In this document: piece after piece, positions 1 to 7,921 of the stretch | Numbering within the stretch: the first letter of the stretch is position 1 | How the letters are laid out: each line of letters starts with the position of its first letter | Assembly (NCBI RefSeq): GCF_026163565.1 | Contig: NZ_JAPDKN010000005.1 | Span: 1 to 64,000 of the forward strand | DNA from: Chryseobacterium sp. YIM B08800 | GTDB taxonomy: Bacteria > Bacteroidota > Bacteroidia > Flavobacteriales > Weeksellaceae | Reading direction: 5' to 3' | Length of the DNA stretch: 64,000 bases | Translations under genes and position numbers: made by a program | The notes under the pieces: generated by a model | The model's database searches: none | What the model saw: only the letters and a program-made list of their open reading frames with translations | Told to the model about the DNA's origin: nothing

Positions 1-25
1 TCGGGCGCAGCAAAGCTGCGCCCGA
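1..25 (-). terminator. Hairpin downstream of pafA
   Basis: An 11-bp perfect stem with an AAA loop (arms 1-11 and 15-25) lies 24 bases past the pafA stop codon. It is the likely pafA terminator; the T-tract on the minus strand would lie outside the window, so this cannot be confirmed. Confidence 0.6.
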
Positions 26-49
26 CTCTTTATTTAAAATACCAAAATA

Positions 50-1696
50 TTACTTTCCTAAAACCTCAGTAATCGGATTACCCACATTTCCACTTGGAAA
101 CTGAATGTGTAACAAGGCTGAAACCGTCGGTGCAATATCGGTCATGTGATATTCTTTGTTGCTTTCGCCATGCTTAATTCCCCATCCCATAAAAATCAAA
201 GGAATGTGTGCATCGTAAGAATTCCAAACACTGTGTGTAGTTCCTGTTTTCGAATAAGGAGGAAGCATAGAATCATGAGAAATCAATTGAATATCGCCAC
301 TTCTCTGTCTGTTGATCCCATTGATAATTCTTTGTTTTATCGGCTCAGGAATTGTTGCTTCCTGTACTTCTGTTGTAGAAACTGCGTATAAAACGGTAGG
401 ATCTTTTTCCAATTCGTGAATTGCAAATTCTTTAATATCTTCAAGCTCAAGCTTATTATCAGCCATTAATTTTCTGTCGAAATAAATTTGATAATTATCA
501 ACTCCGTTAATTAATTTATCAACTCCAAACTTAGCTTTCAGTTTTTCATTTAAGCTTTTTTCCATTCCTTCGCCAAAAAATCCGGTATTGATCTTATGTT
601 CTTTCAGAAAACCTACAGAATGCGCTCCACCATGATCCGCAGAAACAAAAACCGTATATTGATTTTTCCCTACTTTTCCGTCCAAATATTTGAAAAATTT
701 GGCTAAATCCTGATCTAATCTTAAATAAACATCTTCTACTTCAATAGAGTTCGGACCAAATTTATGTCCGGCATAATCTGTTGAAGCTAAATTGATGGCT
801 AAAATATCAGTGATATCATCTGCTCCTAAATTTTCACCTTCTACAGAAGCTTCAGCCAGTTTTAAAGTTAAAGTATTTCCGAAAGGAGTGTAACGGATGT
901 TGTCTTTTTTAGTTTTATAATCTTCAGCCAAATTACTATAAGGAAAAACAGGCGTTTTTGAACTTCCTAAAAGTCCTTCCCAAGGAGAATTGTCTGGCGA
1001 GCTCTCTGTGTATTGATTGATTGGCAATAAAGTATTCCAACCGTTTGCTACCAACTGGTCAGGAAGATTTTGAGAATTGAAAGACTTTACCCATTGTGGC
1101 AAATCATTCATATAATAAGTACTCGTAATAAAATCTCCGGTAGAATCGTCAAACCAATAAGCTCCATTTGGCGTGTGACCAGCCGGAAGAATTGAAGCTC
1201 TGTCTTTCAAAGAAACTCCAACTACTTTTCCCTGAAAATTAGTCGCTAATCTCAGTTCGTCTGTAACGGTTGTAGACCAAAGATTTTTCGGAGAATGACT
1301 TCCTACTTTTACATTGGTTGTACCAACAGGCTGTACGTTCTCATCGGTTGTGCAGTAAACATTTTTACCGGTTTCTTTGTCTGTCCAATCATTTCCGGCA
1401 ATCCCATGAATCGCTGGAACCGAGCCTGTATAAATAGAAGTATGCCCTAAAGCTGTGACCGTAGGAACATATGGAATATGTACATTATTTAAAGAGTATC
1501 CTTTATTTAAAAGTCTTTTAAAACCATCATTTCCGTATTTGCTATAATATCGGTAAAGATAATCCCACCTCATCTGATCAATGACCAAACCTACGACAAG
1601 TTTGGGTCTATCAACCTGATTGTTTTTATTTTTCTGAGCATTGATTGTAATTACAGACAGCAATGCAGCTGCAGCAATTGAAATTTTCCTAAACAT
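50..1696 (-). CDS. pafA: Alkaline phosphatase, PafA family
   Basis: This is a secreted phosphate monoesterase of the alkaline phosphatase superfamily, of the PafA type known from Elizabethkingia and Chryseobacterium. The start is placed at the ATG at 1696 (MFRKIS), which begins a clean signal peptide ending near INAQ; an upstream in-frame start would add eight unlikely residues. Visible active-site elements, in order, are the metal ligand D in LVIDQMRWDY, the nucleophile T81 in TVTALGHTS, the N of GIAGND, K/R in SLKDRAS, D and H in STDYAGH, DH in SADHGG, and the H of TGTTHSVW. The length of 548 aa fits the family. It most likely acts in the periplasm to free phosphate from organic esters. It stands alone, with a hairpin behind it. 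Confidence 0.93.
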   Translation of the reverse strand: MFRKISIAAAALLSVITINAQKNKNNQVDRPKLVVGLVIDQMRWDYLYRYYSKYGNDGFKRLLNKGYSLNNVHIPYVPTVTALGHTSIYTGSVPAIHGIAGNDWTDKETGKNVYCTTDENVQPVGTTNVKVGSHSPKNLWSTTVTDELRLATNFQGKVVGVSLKDRASILPAGHTPNGAYWFDDSTGDFITSTYYMNDLPQWVKSFNSQNLPDQLVANGWNTLLPINQYTESSPDNSPWEGLLGSSKTPVFPYSNLAEDYKTKKDNIRYTPFGNTLTLKLAEASVEGENLGADDITDILAINLASTDYAGHKFGPNSIEVEDVYLRLDQDLAKFFKYLDGKVGKNQYTVFVSADHGGAHSVGFLKEHKINTGFFGEGMEKSLNEKLKAKFGVDKLINGVDNYQIYFDRKLMADNKLELEDIKEFAIHELEKDPTVLYAVSTTEVQEATIPEPIKQRIINGINRQRSGDIQLISHDSMLPPYSKTGTTHSVWNSYDAHIPLIFMGWGIKHGESNKEYHMTDIAPTVSALLHIQFPSGNVGNPITEVLGK

Positions 1697-1717
1697 TGAA
1701 TAACTTTTTAGTGACCA

Positions 1718-1725
1718 CAAATTTA
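1718..1725 (-). promoter_or_regulatory. Possible -7 box for pafA
   Basis: On the minus strand this reads TAAATTTG, a match to the Bacteroidota -7 consensus TAnnTTTG, 22 bases before the chosen pafA start. I see no clear TTG -33 element at the right distance, so the call is tentative. Confidence 0.35.
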
Positions 1726-1857
1726 CGGGTTTTGAAAGTTTTGGTGTGTGAAATTTTAATTAAATTTAATGAAACACAATTGTATTATCTATGCAAAGGG
1801 CAATGTAGTAAGATAAAATCTTTTCGGAAATTATCTTTTAGAATTTACAGGGAATGA

Positions 1858-1989
1858 AATTTTTATCCCGACAATTCGCAAACACAACAAACTGGAATTA
1901 GGATTGATGAATTAATTAAATATAAAGATCAGGATTTTTTGGATAAAAAAGATTTGGAATTTGAAAGGGTTTTAAATGCTTTAAAATAA
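1858..1989 (+). pseudogene. Short ORF, probably a gene remnant
   Basis: A 43-codon ORF (MKFYPDNSQ... to ...FERVLNALK) reads through otherwise empty DNA between pafA and the next gene. The reading frame upstream of it is closed by stops at 1807-1812 and 1840. The acidic, lysine-rich C-terminus looks like real coding sequence, so this may be the tail of a decayed gene rather than a functional small protein. I do not recognise the family. Confidence 0.3.
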
Positions 1990-2105
1990 TTTCAACTTAG
2001 TTCGATTATTTACAATTTAACATAATTTTAAACTTTCTTCAAGCTCTTTAGCACCAATTTTGCTACCACAAAAAGGCAGAATTGCATCTCTCAACCTATT
2101 GAATT

Positions 2106-2810
2106 ATGAAGAATACGCTTTTAACAAGTGCTTTGGCAGTGCTTACTTTGTGGTCGTGCAATAATAAGGATCAAACTGTAGCTCAAACAGAAAATACAAA
2201 CTCTGATAAACATCAAAATTCACCCGAAGTAATTTCAGATACAGGTTATAACATCAGCAAAATTCCTGTTACCGATAAATTCCATGGGACTTTCCCTTAC
2301 TTCCAGCTTCCAGAAGGATATACGTTCACCGACCCAAATTCTTATCACGGAGACGGACAAATCAAAGATTTTGACAAAGAATATTTCTACGATCACGGCT
2401 CATATACTTCAATGGAGGGCAAAACTTTCAAAGCCGAAATTCGAATTTCTGAAGAATTTAAAGACAAGAAATTTTCACCACTTGAGATCCAGAAAAGTTT
2501 TGATGAATTAATTAAAAACGTCGGAGGTGTAAAAATCAATACTGGAGAACCTTTACGAGACCGCGAAGAAGAACGCATAAAAAGAGAAGATCCAGAAGCT
2601 TATAACTTAGGTTATATGCATTCTTGCAACAACTGGAAAAATGTAAATACCTACATCATTCGATCTGCCGAAAAAACAGTTTTTGTACAATACAATCTCG
2701 GAAAAGACCAAACTAGCATCACCGTTTTAGAAACTAAGCCTTTTGAAAATAAAATGTCGATCGTGGGTGAAAAACCTAAAGCGGATTCTTTAAATAAGAA
2801 GAAAAAGTAA
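2106..2810 (+). CDS. Hypothetical lipoprotein
   Basis: The first 18 residues form a lipoprotein signal ending in the lipobox LWSC, so the mature protein should be a lipid-anchored periplasmic or outer-membrane protein of about 216 residues. The middle (PYFQLPEGYTF onward) resembles regions found in some Bacteroidota OmpA-family lipoproteins, but no OmpA peptidoglycan-binding domain follows. The C-terminus ends in a lysine tail. No function can be assigned. It is convergent with the Fur-family gene downstream. Confidence 0.7.
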   Translation: MKNTLLTSALAVLTLWSCNNKDQTVAQTENTNSDKHQNSPEVISDTGYNISKIPVTDKFHGTFPYFQLPEGYTFTDPNSYHGDGQIKDFDKEYFYDHGSYTSMEGKTFKAEIRISEEFKDKKFSPLEIQKSFDELIKNVGGVKINTGEPLRDREEERIKREDPEAYNLGYMHSCNNWKNVNTYIIRSAEKTVFVQYNLGKDQTSITVLETKPFENKMSIVGEKPKADSLNKKKK

Positions 2811-2861
2811 CTTTTTAAAATACTCAAACATAACCTATATATTTTTGCAGGGGTTTTTATT

Positions 2862-3236
2862 TCATGCACAATCTTTACAAATCCCAGTCAAAATACAATT
2901 TACGCTTTCTACCAAATAACCTTTCTCCAAGGAAAACTGAACTTCATTCGGCAGACATTCTATTGTTTCGCATTTTGTACATCTGAAATGAAAATGATGA
3001 TCTGCCAGTTTTTTTTCTTCATATTTTATACAAACGGCAAAATACTGCTTTCCGTCTTCGGCAACGATTTTATGAAGAATTCCGTCTTCGCAGAATCTAT
3101 TGAGAACACGATAAATAGTTGCACGATCAATACTGATATCAACTTTTTGCATCACTGCATCTGAACTCATCGCTTTTCGAGAGCCTGCTAAAACATTCAA
3201 AACTGCTTCTTTGGTTGGGGTACTTCTTCTTATCAT
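2862..3236 (-). CDS. Fur-family transcriptional regulator
   Basis: A metal-dependent repressor of the Fur/Zur/PerR family. The N-terminal winged helix contains the recognition helix DRATIYRVLNRF; the dimerisation part holds the HHFHF metal site and two cysteine pairs, CTKC and CKDC, that bind structural zinc. The start is taken as the ATG at 3236; the longer frame would begin with TTG. The protein of 124 aa is slightly short for Fur. It is divergent from a flavoprotein gene whose promoter carries an imperfect Fur-like palindrome, so it may control that gene. Whether it senses Fe, Zn or peroxide cannot be told from sequence. Confidence 0.85.
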   Translation of the reverse strand: MIRRSTPTKEAVLNVLAGSRKAMSSDAVMQKVDISIDRATIYRVLNRFCEDGILHKIVAEDGKQYFAVCIKYEEKKLADHHFHFRCTKCETIECLPNEVQFSLEKGYLVESVNCILTGICKDCA

Positions 3237-3244
3237 TTTATTAA

Positions 3245-3284
3245 TGCGATTGTGTTGCAATAATAAAAATTTATTCTAACTTTG
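3245..3284 (+). promoter_or_regulatory. Bacteroidota promoter with imperfect Fur-like palindrome
   Basis: TTG at 3255-3257, a 19-base spacer and TAACTTTG at 3277-3284 match the Bacteroidota housekeeping promoter exactly. It would start transcription near 3290 for the flavoprotein gene. An imperfect 7-1-7 inverted repeat (TGCGATT-G-TGTTGCA, 3245-3259) covers the -33 element, in the place a Fur-type repressor would bind; only four of seven positions pair. Confidence 0.7.
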
Positions 3285-3334
3285 CCAAACATTCAAACAA
3301 AAATATTTTTGCAAACCTCTTAAAATCAGAAATT

Positions 3335-4240
3335 ATGAACGAAACAGAATACGAAGTGATCATTATCGGCGGAAGTTACTCCGGGCTTTCTGCAGCAATG
3401 GCTTTAGGAAGATCATTAAGAAAAACTTTGGTGATTGACAGCGGAAAACCATGCAATGAACAAACACCACATTCTCATAATTTCCTGACTCAGGATGGAA
3501 AATCACCTAAAGAAATCGCAGAAAGCGCACGAAAACAGGTAAGCGAATACGAAACCATACATTTTTATAATGGAAAAGCAGTCGATGCTAAAAAAACTGA
3601 AACCGGTTTTGAAGTCACCACCGAAAAAGAAGAAAAATTTCATTCAAAAAAACTGATTATTGCAACAGGAATTGTAGATGAAATTCCGAACATTAAAGGT
3701 TTTAAAGAATCTTGGGGAATTTCTCTGATTCACTGTCCTTATTGTCACGGTTACGAGTACAAAGGCAAAAAAACAGCAATTATTGCCAATGGCGATAAAG
3801 CCGTACATATTTCTTCGCTTGTTAAAAATTTAACCGAAGATGTTACACTTATCACAAGAGAAGAAGCCAATTTAACCGATGAGCAAAGAGAAAAATTAAA
3901 GCGAAACAATATTCAAATTATTGAAACTGAAATTTCAGGATTGAAGCACCATAACGGAATTGTTGAAAGCATTGTTTTCACAGACGGCACAGAAATAAAA
4001 TTTGAAGCAGTTTATGGAGCTTTTCCTTTTCATCAGCATTCAGAAATTCCTCAAAATTTAGGGTGTGAGTTTACAGAATTTGGTCATATTAAAACCGATC
4101 AGTTTCAGAAAACAAATGTTCCAGGAGTTTTTGTTTGTGGTGATAATTCTTCGATGATGCGCTCGGTTTCTAACGCAGTAATGACCGGAAATGTAGCCGG
4201 AGCAATGGTAAATATGGAATTGGTGACGGATTGTTTTTAA
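3335..4240 (+). CDS. Thioredoxin-reductase-like FAD/NAD(P) oxidoreductase
   Basis: A 301-aa flavoprotein of the thioredoxin reductase fold. The N-terminal FAD-binding loop is GGSYSGLSAA and the C-terminal FAD motif is VPGVFVCGD. The redox site is CPYC in HCPYCHGYE, where true thioredoxin reductases usually have CAT/VC; this variant defines a group whose electron acceptor is mostly uncharacterised. It sits alone behind a strong promoter and opposite a Fur-family regulator, which suggests a metal- or oxidant-responsive redox role. Calling it thioredoxin reductase TrxB would be too specific. Confidence 0.85.
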   Translation: MNETEYEVIIIGGSYSGLSAAMALGRSLRKTLVIDSGKPCNEQTPHSHNFLTQDGKSPKEIAESARKQVSEYETIHFYNGKAVDAKKTETGFEVTTEKEEKFHSKKLIIATGIVDEIPNIKGFKESWGISLIHCPYCHGYEYKGKKTAIIANGDKAVHISSLVKNLTEDVTLITREEANLTDEQREKLKRNNIQIIETEISGLKHHNGIVESIVFTDGTEIKFEAVYGAFPFHQHSEIPQNLGCEFTEFGHIKTDQFQKTNVPGVFVCGDNSSMMRSVSNAVMTGNVAGAMVNMELVTDCF

Positions 4241-4324
4241 ATAAATGTTAAATCTTTTTATCTAAAGATCTATATTGAATATTGAGCTTAAAAATTATTT
4301 ATATTTAAGTTCAATATTCAAAAA

Positions 4325-5695
4325 ATGATGAATAAAGATCTTTGGACTAAAATTGAGCAGTTTGATTTTGATCAACCTCCAAGTGAATATGATTTTACAT
4401 TGCGGTTGGCTCATGAAAATTACTAGACTCAGAATTTCACAAAGCAGGCGGTTTTAGAATATAAAAAATTCATGTATCTGGCTGCAGTTTCAGATATGAT
4501 GGTTTCTCCTTCAGAAACTGTAGATACGGTTTGGCATCAACATCTTATTTTCACAAAGTCTTATTCAGATTTTTGCACGATTTTAGGAAAACAGATTCAA
4601 CATATTCCTTCCACGCACAATAAAGAAGATTTTCAAAAATTTAAACTCGCCAAAGAACGTACTACAAAATTATATGAAAACTTTTTTGGAACACAACCAG
4701 AAAACATTTGGAATCATGCAAATCCATTTGAAAGTTTGAATTTAAAAAAATCAAAATTTAAATTGAGAACTTCATTAATTATAGGAATAGTTGCATTCAT
4801 AATTCTAAGTTTCCCACTCTACTTTTTACTGAAACCTTTATATCTCAGCATTAAAAATCCTGATTTTATTTTTTTATTTTTAGGATTAATCATCGTTTCC
4901 ATTCTTGGATTGGAATGGTACAATCGAAGAAAATTTGCACAAACTATTCATTTATTCGACAAAGATTCTTTTATATTTGATCTTCAGCCTTATGAATTAA
5001 TTTATCTTAAAAACAAAAATATTTCATCTGTCATCAACGGAGCCGTGAACGAATTAATTGATAATGGTTCGATAAAAACAAATGAAGACCAAACGATCAG
5101 CACTAACAAATTAACGTTTATAAAATCACGAGAACATCAACAGGTTATTGACTTATTGAATGAGCTTGGAAAAACCTCTTATCCCAATTTTTTAATTCAG
5201 TTGATTACAAAACCCGTGTTTTCAAACATTATTAAATCAATGGAAGCTGTTAAAAAATATTTTAACCGATCGAAAGCTTTCTCTAATTTATTCGTTCTAA
5301 ATTTTGTTATTTTTCTAGCATTAATTATGCTTGGATTTCTAAGATTGGTGACTGGAATTTTACGTGATAAGCCAGTTTTACTGATAAGTTTTGCTGTTAT
5401 TATTCTAAGTTTTATGATGATAGGATATTTATTCAGACTTACCACTTTATTTAATTCTAAAGTTTTACCCTATTTATACAAAACCGTGATATTGCCAAAG
5501 AAAGACACCAAAAACGATTGGCAATGGAGCTATTTTCTTATGGGAACGGCAGTTTTAACAACTTCTTTCGTTCCTTTAACCAACCGATCTGTATCAGTCA
5601 ATTCGGATGGTGGTTGTGGAACCTCATCTTCATCATCAGATTCTTCATGTGGAGGTAGTTCTTGTAGCAGTTGCGGAGGTTGTGGTGGAGATTAA
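4325..5695 (+). pseudogene. TIGR04222-type membrane protein, broken by an amber codon
   Basis: The natural start is ATG at 4325 (MMNKDLWTKIEQF...). The frame meets TAG at 4424-4426 (codon 34) and then continues open in the same frame to 5695, with the next ATG at 4472. In related proteins the motif here is ENGWT, so TAG most simply replaces TGG (Trp). The rest is intact: a WHQHLIF motif, two central membrane segments, two more membrane segments, and a Ser/Cys/Gly-rich C-terminus (CGGSSCSSCGGCGGD) typical of the family. The protein may still be made from 4472, by readthrough, or not at all. The family function is unknown. Confidence 0.75.
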
Positions 5696-5822
5696 TTTGA
5701 ATATAGGGTTGAAAAATTTGAGTTAGATTCTTAAAACTACTTCCTTAATTGAGATTAAAGTTTTTCTTGATTTGAATCGTCATACAAATTATAGATAGTC
5801 TATCAAATTAAAAAAACTAATA

Positions 5823-6200
5823 ATGAAATATTTAAAGATATTCTCAATTATCTCTTATTCTCTAATCATGCTGATAGGACAAATGATAGCAATTCCTTTT
5901 ATTTTTTGGTTGGGTTTTACTGTTTTTGACTTTGGAAATATTGATCAGCTTTTTGCATTTTTAGGTCTTGTAGGAATGATTCTCAGTTTTACAAAAAGTA
6001 AACATCCTATTTTAATTTCATTAATCAGTTTTACACTTATGATTTCTGCAGTTGCAAGCAGATTGATTCACGTTTCTATTGAAGCTTTAAATTATTCAGC
6101 TTTTACAATTCCATTTTTTATATTTATTGCAACTCAAATATTATTTATATTCTTAAACATAAAAGCTAAGAGAAAATCAAATCTATTTTACAAGATTTGA
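5823..6200 (+). CDS. Small membrane protein of unknown function
   Basis: A 125-aa protein that is almost wholly hydrophobic, with about four predicted membrane segments and a short basic C-terminal tail (KAKRKSN). No family recognised. It lies between the broken TIGR04222 gene and the convergent malate dehydrogenase gene, with which it shares the terminator at 6224-6250. Confidence 0.6.
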   Translation: MKYLKIFSIISYSLIMLIGQMIAIPFIFWLGFTVFDFGNIDQLFAFLGLVGMILSFTKSKHPILISLISFTLMISAVASRLIHVSIEALNYSAFTIPFFIFIATQILFIFLNIKAKRKSNLFYKI

Positions 6201-6223
6201 TTTCACATAAGAAAATAAACAAA

Positions 6224-6250
6224 GAATCCGCGCCCTTCGGGCGCGGATTC
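6224..6250 (-). terminator. Strong hairpin after mdh
   Basis: A 12-bp GC-rich perfect stem (arms 6224-6235 and 6239-6250) with a TTC loop, followed on the minus strand by a T-rich run. It ends mdh transcription and probably also that of the convergent upstream gene. Confidence 0.85.
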
Positions 6251-6272
6251 CATTTATGTAAAATCTAATTAA

Positions 6273-7199
6273 TTAGAATTTCAAATCACCATTTACTTCT
6301 CTTACCGCTTGTGCAGCTTCAGCAAATTTAGCTTGCTCTTCTTCAGTTAAAGAAATATTTACGATGCTTTCAACACCGTTTTTCCCGATAATTGCTGGAA
6401 CACCTAGACAGATATCGCTTTGTCCGTATTCTCCGTCAAGCATTAATGAGCAAGGGATCATTTTCTTTTGGTCACAAGCAATTGCCTGAACCATTACAGA
6501 AACTGCAGCACCTGGAGCATACCAAGCTGAAGTACCCAATAATTTAGTTAATGTAGCACCACCAACTTTAGTTTCTTCGATTACATATTTTTGTTTAGCT
6601 TCGTCAAGGAACTCAGTTACAGGAACTCCGTTTCTTGTTGCTTTGCTCAATAAAGGAAGCATTCCTGTATCACTGTGAGCAGCGATTACCATACCATCTA
6701 CATCAGAGATTGGAGCTTCTAAAGCTTCAGCCAATCTGTATTTGAATCTTGCAGAATCTAAAGCACCACCCATACCGATGATTTTGTGCTTAGGAAGACC
6801 TGAAGTTTTGTGTACCAAATAAGCCATAGTATCCATTGGGTTAGAAACCACGATAATGATTACTTCAGGAGAATTTTTTACTAAGTTTTCAGTAACTTCT
6901 TTTACGATTCCCGCATTGATACCGATCAATTCTTCTCTGGTCATTCCCGGTTTTCTTGGGATACCAGAAGTGATTACTGCTACATGAGAACCTGCTGTTT
7001 TGCTGTAATCTCCTGTTGTTCCTGTAATTTTTGTATCAAATCCGTTCAAAGATGCAGTCTGCATCAAGTCCATTGCTTTTCCTTCAGCAAAACCTTCTTT
7101 GATATCCACTAAAACTACTTCTGAACAGAAGTTTTTCATTGCGATGTATTCTGCACAACTTGCACCTACAGCGCCTGCACCTACTACAGTTACTTTCAT
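6273..7199 (-). CDS. mdh: Malate dehydrogenase
   Basis: NAD-dependent oxidation of malate to oxaloacetate in the citric acid cycle. The 308-aa protein belongs to the lactate-dehydrogenase-like malate dehydrogenases: N-terminal Rossmann loop GAGAVGA, the substrate-binding arginine in IPRKPGMTREEL, SNPMD, the second arginine in LDSARFKYRLA, and the catalytic histidine in AAHSDTGM. Full length for the family. It has its own promoter at 7299-7327. Confidence 0.97.
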   Translation of the reverse strand: MKVTVVGAGAVGASCAEYIAMKNFCSEVVLVDIKEGFAEGKAMDLMQTASLNGFDTKITGTTGDYSKTAGSHVAVITSGIPRKPGMTREELIGINAGIVKEVTENLVKNSPEVIIIVVSNPMDTMAYLVHKTSGLPKHKIIGMGGALDSARFKYRLAEALEAPISDVDGMVIAAHSDTGMLPLLSKATRNGVPVTEFLDEAKQKYVIEETKVGGATLTKLLGTSAWYAPGAAVSVMVQAIACDQKKMIPCSLMLDGEYGQSDICLGVPAIIGKNGVESIVNISLTEEEQAKFAEAAQAVREVNGDLKF

Positions 7200-7298
7200 A
7201 ATATATTGATTTATTGTTTTTAATGGTATTATGGAACTTTACAGTTTCATAATGTTACTTTTTATTATTTATTTGTTAGTCTAATTTTTTGCTTCCCA

Positions 7299-7327
7299 AA
7301 TGTACAAATTCCCGAAAAATTGAGCAA
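7299..7327 (-). promoter_or_regulatory. mdh promoter
   Basis: On the minus strand: TTG (7327-7325), 18-base spacer, TACATTTG (7306-7299), a close match to the Bacteroidota promoter. It predicts a 5' leader of roughly 95 bases. The -33 element lies inside the loop of the upstream operon's terminator hairpin. Confidence 0.7.
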
Positions 7328-7341
7328 TCTTTCGGGAATTT
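7308..7341 (-). terminator. Terminator of the phytochrome/heme oxygenase operon
   Basis: A perfect 12-bp stem (AAATTCCCGAAA 7308-7319 with its complement 7330-7341) and a 10-base loop, 19 bases after the heme oxygenase stop. The following T-run on the minus strand is short. It overlaps the mdh promoter. Confidence 0.7.
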
Positions 7342-7360
7342 TAATTCTTATTTAAGGAAA

Positions 7361-7912
7361 TTAATTAACGTTTAGTAAAAACGTATATAATTTTTTAGCT
7401 CCAGATAATACTTCGTTGTAGTTTTCTTCAGTCACTTCAGTGTCTAAAACCTCTTTAAAGTTTTTCCACATTGGTCCTGTATTTTCCTGATAACATCCGA
7501 AAAAATTGAATGTTACATTATCAAAACCTTCCGTTTTAGAAAGCTGTTTTGCAATAACATTTCCACCTAAAGTAGAACCTTCAATGACATACATTGCTCC
7601 CAAAGCCTCATGCTCATTCGCCAATTCAAAATCGTGAGAAGCTGTTTGGTTTTCTAAAGCTAAACTTGCCAGATCTTTTTCGATTAAAGGAAGCTTTACT
7701 CTTTGATCTAACTGAAGTTTTTCAGAAAATCTTTCAGAAAGGTTGCTGAATATTTTGTTTTCACTGTGAAGAAGCATCAAATAATTGGTATTGATGATTT
7801 TTTTATAATCTTCTAAAGTGAAAGTTTTATTAAAAATTTTTTCAGAATTAAAAAGCTTTTCGGCAGCATCATGATACTCCGCCGTATTTTGTTTTAGATA
7901 TTCAGATACCAT
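7361..7912 (-). CDS. bphO: Biliverdin-producing heme oxygenase
   Basis: A 183-aa all-helical protein of the heme oxygenase family. It opens heme to biliverdin, CO and iron. The likely axial histidine is H14 in AEYHDAAE; the distal-helix motif is YVIEGSTLGGNVIAK. It begins 9 bases after the stop of the bacteriophytochrome gene on the same strand, so its product biliverdin is most likely the chromophore for that protein. Gene symbol assigned by this context. Confidence 0.88.
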   Translation of the reverse strand: MVSEYLKQNTAEYHDAAEKLFNSEKIFNKTFTLEDYKKIINTNYLMLLHSENKIFSNLSERFSEKLQLDQRVKLPLIEKDLASLALENQTASHDFELANEHEALGAMYVIEGSTLGGNVIAKQLSKTEGFDNVTFNFFGCYQENTGPMWKNFKEVLDTEVTEENYNEVLSGAKKLYTFLLNVN

Positions 7913-7921
7913 ATTTTTGTT

